Below, in pieces: positions 1 to 4,875 of a DNA stretch of 10,323 nucleotides (position 1 is its first letter; every line of letters begins with the position of its first letter). The DNA comes from JBKPCD01 sp046727175. Its GTDB lineage: Bacteria; Acidobacteriota; Vicinamibacteria; Vicinamibacterales; 2-12-FULL-66-21. The stretch covers positions 1-10,323 of the forward strand of contig JBKPCD010000082.1 in the NCBI GenBank assembly GCA_046727175.1. The letters are read 5' to 3'. The notes below the pieces were generated by a model that saw only the letters and a list, made by a program, of their open reading frames with translations, was not told where the DNA came from and ran no database searches. A program made the position numbers and the translations under genes.

Positions 1-1436
1 CGCTCGCCGGCCAGCGCCTCGTTGTCCATCCTGAGGCGGAAGGTGAGGTAACGCTCCGTCGGAAACGCTGCCCACGTCGACTGCTCTTGACGGGAGTTGG
101 TATAGATCCCCACCGCGGCGGGCACGAACAGCAGCGTGCAGGCTACCTGCGCGCCGACGATGAACGACCAGACGCCGCCGAACTTCATCGTTCCGCCGGT
201 GCTGGTGATCCCCTGCAGTCCCCGCTGGACCGACGCGCTCGTGGCCTTCAATGCGGGCAGCAGGCCGATCAGTGCCGCGGCAACGAGCGCGAGCAGCAGC
301 GCATACGCAATGGTGACAGGCTCGAGCTTCAGATCCACCCAGAACGGCAGGCTGTCCCCCGTGATCAGAGTCGCCCGGGCCAAGGCAGAGCGCACGGTCG
401 TCTGGGCCACGACGAGCCCGAGCACGGCAGCGGCGAGGGCCAGCACGAGCCCTTCGGTGACGATCTGCGCGATCACGCGGGCACGGCTCGCCCCCAGCGC
501 GTGGCGGACGACCATCTCCGATTCGCGCATCGCCGTGCGCGCGAAGATCAGCGTCGCGACGTTCGCCGACACCGCCCCCAGCAGCAGGAGGACGATGGCG
601 TGGACCGCCAGATCTTCCAGCCGCAGCGGATCACCCGGCGTGCGCCCGGCGAATGCGCGAACCCGCGTACGCAGCTGCGCGTGGGTTGTCGGCTCGTCGG
701 CGGCAAAGCGTGCCGAGACGACGTCGAGCTCCGAAGCGGCGTCCTGCCAGCTCGCTCCGTCGGCGAGGCGGCCGAACACCTGCACGGCCGGCCCCTCGCG
801 CGACGCCGCGTCCTGGACCGGCAATGGCACCCACACCTGCTGATTGTGCGGGAAGCCGAAGCGCGGCGGCATCACGCCCACCACGGTGCGAGCCGTGCGA
901 CCCACCGTCACGACGCGGCCGATGATCGCCGGATCCTGCAGAAACTGTCTCTGCCAGACGTCGTAACCGAGGACCACGACGGGCTCCGCAGCCGGCGTTT
1001 CGTCCGCCGGCTGGAGCGGCCTGCCCAACAACGGCCGCACGCGGGTGAGCGGAAACGCTGACGCCGTGATCTCCGCCACGCGCAGCGATTCGACACGGCC
1101 TTCGCCCGTGAGCACGTTGCGCTCGCTCACGCGGGCGGCGCCGAGCTCCGCCACCGTCTTCAGCGACCGCCGCCAGATCGCGAAATCGTGGAGCACCCTC
1201 GGCTCCACGCGTGACGCTGCCGTGTCCTGCGTCTCGAGGCGCACGACTCGGCCGCCTTCATCGAACGGCAGCCGTTTGTACAGCAGTTCGTCGGCGAGCT
1301 CGATGCCGACCGCCCCAATCGCGATGGCCGCCGCCAGCGAAAGGCCGCCGATGATCGTGAGCGCGGGATACTTCAGCAGCAGACGCGCGCCCAGCTTCCA
1401 GTCGAGCCACGAGACCGCAGTCAGGCGCGCATTCAT
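1..1436 (-). CDS. MacB/FtsX-type ABC transporter permease, partial (C-terminus beyond the left edge)
   Basis: The reading frame is open from an ATG at 1436-1434 to the left edge, giving 478 residues. Seen: a hydrophobic segment at residues 24-47 (LTIIGGLSLAAAIAIGAVGI), then a long extracytoplasmic MacB_PCD-like domain (about 50-275) with the usual 'VVVLGYDVWQRQF' and 'VVGVMPPRFGFP' stretches, then FtsX membrane segments near 277-299, 322-345 and 376-397. The FtsX motif 'RHALGASRARVIAQIVTEG' is at 311-329. A further segment near 424-446 starts a second half, as in duplicated orphan permeases. Unlike the permease at 4875-7493 it lacks the N-terminal cytoplasmic domain with the E/D-rich 'DEMAFHL' motif, and no padR gene precedes it. 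GGAGGAG lies 8 bases before the ATG, which fixes the start. No ATPase gene is in view. Family knowledge suggests export or mechanotransmission across the inner membrane; the substrate is unknown. Confidence 0.88.
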   Translation of the reverse strand, partial: MNARLTAVSWLDWKLGARLLLKYPALTIIGGLSLAAAIAIGAVGIELADELLYKRLPFDEGGRVVRLETQDTAASRVEPRVLHDFAIWRRSLKTVAELGAARVSERNVLTGEGRVESLRVAEITASAFPLTRVRPLLGRPLQPADETPAAEPVVVLGYDVWQRQFLQDPAIIGRVVTVGRTARTVVGVMPPRFGFPHNQQVWVPLPVQDAASREGPAVQVFGRLADGASWQDAASELDVVSARFAADEPTTHAQLRTRVRAFAGRTPGDPLRLEDLAVHAIVLLLLGAVSANVATLIFARTAMRESEMVVRHALGASRARVIAQIVTEGLVLALAAAVLGLVVAQTTVRSALARATLITGDSLPFWVDLKLEPVTIAYALLLALVAAALIGLLPALKATSASVQRGLQGITSTGGTMKFGGVWSFIVGAQVACTLLFVPAAVGIYTNSRQEQSTWAAFPTERYLTFRLRMDNEALAGE

Positions 1437-1595
1437 ACGCTCCGCTCCTCCAGTCCGCACATGTCGGTGCATCGGGCCATGCTCATCGAGCCGGCGGATG
1501 GAAGCATCCCCACGCCGGACCAGCCGGTGTCTTCACGTGGAGGTGAGCATTCCGTGAGATTTCGGTGAGCGGTCACAGACCGACCCGGGGGAATA

Positions 1596-1624
1596 ACTTT
1601 ACGTTATAAAGTCATTTGCGTCAA
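1596..1624 (-). promoter_or_regulatory. Candidate sigma-70 promoter with inverted repeat for the left permease
   Basis: On the minus strand TTGACG (1624-1619) and TAAAGT (1601-1596) are separated by exactly 17 bases, a good -35 and a weaker -10 match. The -10 hexamer is one arm of a perfect 6-bp inverted repeat, ACTTTA (1596-1601) and TAAAGT (1607-1612) on the plus strand, so a dimeric repressor bound there would block the promoter. The patch is AT-rich within GC-rich DNA. Transcription would start near 1589, leaving a leader of about 150 bases before the permease ATG at 1436. That the repeat is a PadR-type operator is only a guess. Confidence 0.4.
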
Positions 1625-2294
1625 TGCGTCGCGCTCGCATCACGGCAGTTGCTAGCGCTATTGCGACGCGGTCCGGGGGGAGCTGGGGCAAGCGGTGTGG
1701 ACGACACGGGTTCAGGCGGCGAGTGAGACCAAGCGTTGTGTCAGAACTGTCAGATGCCCCGCGAAACCGGCGTCGAACACCGTGGTTTAGCGACGCATAC
1801 TGAAGGACGTCGGTGTGAGCAGAAGTGCTCGAGGCGGAGTGCCTGGATGCGGTTTGAGGTGTGTCGCTATGCGCGGCCGGAATCTATTTCCAAGCGTGCT
1901 CCTTCAACCACTCGGACATCTCCCCGTCTTTAGAATCACACACTTACAAAGCGGCCCCAGACTACGATCTTCCGCGTTGTGATAAGTCCCCTAATCTATA
2001 ACGCCTCGTACGTTGCTCGGAACGAGCGAAACCACCTGCGCTGCGATTGCGATCGGAACTCCCGGATCGGGTTGCGTCGGATAAGCGCGAACCAGGCCAA
2101 AACGGTAAGCGGTTAAGTGAGAACAGCGATTGTGATAGGACGGTGATACGTCAGGCTCGAAACCTCGAAACGCGAAATTGTGTAAGACCTCCTAATGTGC
2201 TCCGATCTTTTCCAAGCGCTCCAGTATATCCGTCGCCGAACCGAAGGGTCCGGAGACAACGCCCCAAGCGAAGAACGGACACTTCGACGAGCGC
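1625..2294. other. Intergenic stretch without a convincing gene (contains the tRNA-Ser fragment)
   Basis: Both strands were read in all frames. Open frames of 65-135 codons exist (for example 1736-1933, 2047-2316 and 2113-2484), but none has a recognisable domain, a sensible ribosome binding site or a plausible composition, and they contradict each other. The only recognisable object is the 5' half of a serine tRNA at 1887-1925. No integrase, transposase or clear terminal repeat was seen. The base composition is lower in GC than the neighbouring genes, as expected for non-coding or decayed DNA. Confidence 0.5.
1887..1925 (-). pseudogene. tRNA-Ser(GGA), 5' half only
   Basis: The 39 bases read on the minus strand from 1925 to 1887 fit nucleotides 1-38 of a bacterial serine tRNA, piece by piece. 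These are acceptor strand GGGGAGA, linker TG, D-stem TCC, D-loop GAGTGGTTGAA, D-stem GGA, base G, anticodon stem CACGC and anticodon loop TTGGAAA, with anticodon GGA at 34-36. The next bases are TAGAT and cannot pair with CACGC, so the match stops exactly at the end of the anticodon loop. No variable arm, T-arm (GGTTCGAATCC-like) or 3' acceptor strand follows within the gap, and none was found elsewhere in the window. The piece cannot make a working tRNA. It is most likely a remnant left by integration into, or a deletion through, a tRNA-Ser gene. Confidence 0.8.
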
Positions 2295-3530
2295 TCACGA
2301 CGTCGCGATCGCGTGAAAGCTGGCGATCGCGCTCCAGGCGCCAAGACCGATCCCCTGCGCCATTTGCGACAGTTCGAGCATGTTGTGCGACAGGAAGATC
2401 AGCACAGATCGATCGTTTGGATCGGCCTGCCACCAACCGCCGTACGCACCAGGCCAACCAATCGTGCCGATTCCACCTCGGCACCGCATCGGGTCGGCGT
2501 TGTCGGGTTCGAGGACCACCGCGACGCCCATGCCGTAGCCGTGGCCCGCGGCAAAGATCGGCCGACCAAACATGCGAGTCGCTGCGCGTTGTTCGGGCGT
2601 GAGCTGGTTCGACGTCATCAGGGCGCGCGTCTCTGCACGAAGGAGCGCTGGTACGCCGCGATCGCCCAGCAGCATGCGCGCGAACGCGAGGTAGTCATCG
2701 ACCGTCGACCACAAGCCCCCACCGCCTGACTCGAAAGTCATGTCGTGCGGCCGCTCCTCGAGCGCGTGACGACCGGGCGTAGCGGTCAGCATCGTCAAAC
2801 GACCTTCACTATCGAAGCCGCACAGCGCGGCGCGGCGATCTCGCTTGTCGCGTGACACGATGAAGCCGGTGTCGCGCATGCCGAGCGGCGCGAAGACCCG
2901 CCTCGCGAGCACCTCGCCCAACGACTCGCCGTCGAGGCGCGCGACCAGGAAGCCGAGAAGGTCCGTCGAGATGCCGTAGTGGAAGCCGGCTCCGGGCTGA
3001 TCGATCAGCGGCAGCATCGCGACGCGCCCGATCCACTCGTCCGGCGTGAGCGAGTTGTCGATCTGGGCGCCGAGTGTCTCGGCGCACGCGCGACGAATCG
3101 GACCACGATGAAAGTCGCCGTACGTCAGTCCCGATCGATGCGTCAGCAGATCGCGGAACGTGATCGATCGCATCGCCTCGTCAGTCGCGTCGAGCGGTCC
3201 CTCCGGATCGCGCAATACGCGCAGGTGCGCGAGCTCAGGTGCGCAGATCGCGATCGGATCGTCCAGCGCGAATCGCCCCTCGTCGAGCAGCATCAAAGCC
3301 GCGACTGTCGTCACCGGCTTGGTCAGCGACGCGATGCGGAAGATGGTGTCCCGTTCGACTGGAAGCCCGCTCGCCAGGTGGCGGCGCCCGACGGCGGCTG
3401 TGCAGACGACCTCGCCGTTGCGCCACGCCAGCGCGGCGGCGCTAACAAGCTCTCCGGCGTCCACGAGCTTCCTGATCGCAATTTCAACAGTGTTTTCGGA
3501 TTTTATATTGAACATACAAAATAAATACAT
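2295..3530 (-). CDS. Serine hydrolase of the class C beta-lactamase/esterase family
   Basis: The 411-residue product has the hallmarks of the beta-lactamase (class C)/penicillin-binding-protein-like esterase family. The SxxK motif 'SLTK' is at 68-71, with the nucleophile Ser68 and Lys71. The Tyr motif 'YGIS' at 185-188 replaces the YxN of true lactamases. The third motif region 'GTIGWPGAYGG' (355-365) has WPG in place of KTG, as in EstB-like esterases. No signal peptide or membrane segment is obvious, so a cytoplasmic enzyme is likely; ester or amide hydrolysis is more probable than antibiotic resistance. Length is normal for the family. The ATG at 3530 lacks a clear ribosome binding site, and a second in-frame ATG at 3515 is equally possible. 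The first 17 or so codons are strikingly AT-rich. The gene is divergent from the TetR remnant, which begins only a few bases upstream. Confidence 0.9.
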   Translation of the reverse strand: MYLFCMFNIKSENTVEIAIRKLVDAGELVSAAALAWRNGEVVCTAAVGRRHLASGLPVERDTIFRIASLTKPVTTVAALMLLDEGRFALDDPIAICAPELAHLRVLRDPEGPLDATDEAMRSITFRDLLTHRSGLTYGDFHRGPIRRACAETLGAQIDNSLTPDEWIGRVAMLPLIDQPGAGFHYGISTDLLGFLVARLDGESLGEVLARRVFAPLGMRDTGFIVSRDKRDRRAALCGFDSEGRLTMLTATPGRHALEERPHDMTFESGGGGLWSTVDDYLAFARMLLGDRGVPALLRAETRALMTSNQLTPEQRAATRMFGRPIFAAGHGYGMGVAVVLEPDNADPMRCRGGIGTIGWPGAYGGWWQADPNDRSVLIFLSHNMLELSQMAQGIGLGAWSAIASFHAIATS

Positions 3531-3533
3531 TAA

Positions 3534-3771
3534 GGACTTGCCTACACGCTGACCAATTCCGAGCTACGCGCGCGCGTCCACGAGATTACGAAAGGGAGCT
3601 ACGAGGTCGGCGCCGAGTGGCTGCGCACGCTCGACGAGAGCGAACTGCCGATGCCGGCCGACGTGCTGGTGCGCGTAATCCACGCGCTCATTGAGGGGCT
3701 CGTGTTGCAACGCATCCTCACGCCGGAGCTGTACCCTGACGAGGTGTTCTACGAGGCATTCGCGCTACGCT
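3534..3771 (+). pseudogene. TetR-family regulator, C-terminal fragment
   Basis: The frame GGA CTT GCC TAC... from 3534 encodes about 79 residues that read like the ligand-binding C-terminus of TetR regulators. They include 'LTNSELRARVHEITKGSYE', then 'ELPMPADVLVRVIHALIEGL' and the end 'LTPELYPDEVFYEAFALRS'. The N-terminal helix-turn-helix, which every TetR protein needs for DNA binding, is absent: a TAA in the same frame at 3531-3533 closes the frame upstream, and the next gene on the other strand starts at 3530. No start codon or ribosome binding site is present. After 'ALRS' the frame runs on without similarity to a TGA at 3822-3824, while the next remnant is read in another frame. Inference: a repressor gene that has lost its front about 110-120 codons. 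The alternative, a free ligand-binding domain, is unlikely without a start. Confidence 0.65.
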
Positions 3772-3772
3772 C

Positions 3773-4009
3773 GCCGAGCGATCCGTTATGCAGTGGCCGG
3801 AGAAGATCACTGTTTCACTGTTGATGATTCATGGTGCCGACGACGAAGAGGTGCCGGTGTCGCAGGCGCTGACGTTTGCGGCGAAGTTGAGCAGCTTGCG
3901 AAAGGAGTACGAGTTGATCGTGTACGCCAAGGAGATCCACGAGGCGCTCAACAATCGCCGGGATCGTGATGCGCGAATCGTCGCGTGGTTCAGGCGCTAC
4001 CTGCGGTAG
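3773..4009 (+). pseudogene. Alpha/beta hydrolase or S9-type peptidase, C-terminal fragment
   Basis: Reading from about 3773, 'AERSVMQWPEKITVSLLMIH' is followed by 'GADDEEVPVSQALTFAAKL' and 'KEIHEALNNRRDRDARIVAW', ending FRRYLR and TAG at 4007-4009. This is the usual tail of prolyl-oligopeptidase-like alpha/beta hydrolases. The Asp region (GADDEEVPV) and the His region (IHE) of the catalytic triad are present. The part with the nucleophile GxSxG and everything before it is missing. An ATG at 3788 gives a 73-codon frame, but it begins inside the conserved domain and has no ribosome binding site. The piece joins the TetR remnant at about 3765-3775 in a different frame, so a deletion or rearrangement joined two gene ends. 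A 73-residue product could not be active. Confidence 0.65.
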
Positions 4010-4498
4010 ACCAATCGCCGCAGCAGTGCGGGGAGCGATCAACGCGTGATTCTGAGATTCGTCGGGGGTGTCAGTGTCACGCGCGTCGCAGGTCGGGGAC
4101 CGTATGTCTGCGCGGACTGACCGAGCTCGTACGCTCAAGGTCCGGTGCCGCGCCGACGAACCCGTCATTGATATTTGGGAGGATCACTCAGGCATCGACG
4201 GCGGCGCAGCCGGCGGCGAGAGTCAATGAACTGCGGCGAAATCGGCACTGGCGCAGGGCCAGGCACGTCGAACGTCGCGAAACAAGTCGTTCGATCGATC
4301 CGTCGTCCGTTCGTTTCGCGGTGATTCGATCTCGGGCTTCCGTTGAGTGGACCGCGGTGGCTCGTCTCGTTCGTGCGCCGTCGAACGTGCACCAGTTGAC
4401 TGTCAACACATTGTGAGGCGTCGGCTGCCAACACATGACCCCCGACAAGAGTGACGTCCGTGGAATCCGTGTATACCGGAGCATTTCCGTTTGACTCA
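4010..4498. other. Intergenic stretch upstream of padR, no gene recognised
   Basis: No frame on either strand in these 489 bases looks like a protein; the longer ones (for example 4188-4499 minus) are rich in Arg and Ser and match no family I know. Small symmetrical elements are present: GTTGACTGTCAAC (4395-4407) is a perfect 13-base palindrome about a central T, and the octamer CAACACAT occurs at 4404-4411 and again at 4429-4436. TTGACT at 4491-4496 could be a -35 element and CATAAT at 4499-4504 a -10 element of the padR promoter, but they are too close to each other to work as a pair. Confidence 0.45.
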
Positions 4499-4539
4499 CA
4501 TAATGGTCTTAGGGGACACTGTGCCCTAAGAGCATTATG
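4499..4539 (+). promoter_or_regulatory. 41-bp palindrome overlapping the padR start codon (probable autoregulatory operator)
   Basis: Centred on C4519, 18 of 20 base pairs are symmetrical; only 4506/4532 and 4515/4523 do not pair. The outer arms are CATAATG (4499-4505) and CATTATG (4533-4539), the inner arms CTTAGGG (4508-4514) and CCCTAAG (4524-4530). The right arm ends with the ATG of padR. PadR proteins are dimers that commonly bind inverted repeats at their own promoter, so autorepression is the simplest reading. If transcribed as a whole, the same sequence would fold into a hairpin hiding the start codon. No strong Shine-Dalgarno sequence is present; only AAGAG precedes the ATG. Confidence 0.65.
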
Positions 4540-4875
4540 GGAGTTGAAGACAAGCAGGCAGAGATCCTTCAAGGCACCCTCGAACTGCTCATTCTCCGCA
4601 CCCTCGCGACCGGTGAGAAGCACGGTTACGAAGTTGCGGAGTGGATTCACACCGCCTCAGCCGAGGCACTCGAAGTTGAAGAGGGCGCGCTCTACCCGGC
4701 TCTACACCGATTAGAGTTGCGCGGGTTGCTGACGGCGAAGTGGGACGTCTCGGCCAACAACCGCCGCGCCAAGTACTACCGGCTCACGCCGAGCGGACGC
4801 AAGAGGCTCCGGGAAGCGACCGAGTCGTGGCGCAGAGCGAGCGGCGCGATCAATCGCGTGTTGGAAGCAATCTGA
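4537..4875 (+). CDS. PadR-family transcriptional regulator (Acidobacterial type)
   Basis: The 112-residue protein is a near-complete match to what I know of the small PadR (PadR-s1) proteins that accompany ADOP permeases. The winged helix begins with 'LQGTLELLILRTLATGEKHG' (12-31) and continues through 'EEGALYPALHRLELRGLL' (47-64), which holds the recognition helix. The wing 'NNRRAKYYRLTPSGRKRL' is at about 73-90, followed by the C-terminal dimer helix 'EATESWRRASGAINRVL'. It is a soluble DNA-binding repressor whose ligand cannot be deduced. The start ATG is set by the conserved N-terminus and lies inside the palindrome at 4499-4539, which suggests autoregulation. Its TGA shares one base with the ATG of the permease gene, so the two are co-transcribed and probably translationally coupled. 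Confidence 0.93.
   Translation: MGVEDKQAEILQGTLELLILRTLATGEKHGYEVAEWIHTASAEALEVEEGALYPALHRLELRGLLTAKWDVSANNRRAKYYRLTPSGRKRLREATESWRRASGAINRVLEAI

Noticed and set aside
87..1061. Long plus-strand open frame of 324 codons
   Set aside because: It lies opposite the left permease, whose minus-strand translation shows clear MacB/FtsX motifs. The plus-strand product is an Arg/His/Asp-rich composition typical of an antisense frame in GC-rich DNA.
1887..1925. A split or permuted functional tRNA using the 5' half
   Set aside because: No complementary 3' half (T-arm plus TCTCCCC acceptor strand) was found on either strand in the window, so there is no support for a working split tRNA.
1736..1933. Plus-strand frame of 65 codons
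   Set aside because: It crosses the tRNA-Ser fragment in antisense, has no ribosome binding site and matches no family.
4165..4650. Minus-strand frames of 161 and 103 codons upstream of padR
   Set aside because: They run through the palindrome and the padR start and show no domain; they are best read as chance frames.
4740..4874. Earlier ATG (4740) as the start of the ADOP permease
   Set aside because: It lies deep inside padR, and the added residues read as an out-of-frame copy of that gene. The ATG at 4875 overlaps the padR stop and is followed by the conserved N-terminal domain.
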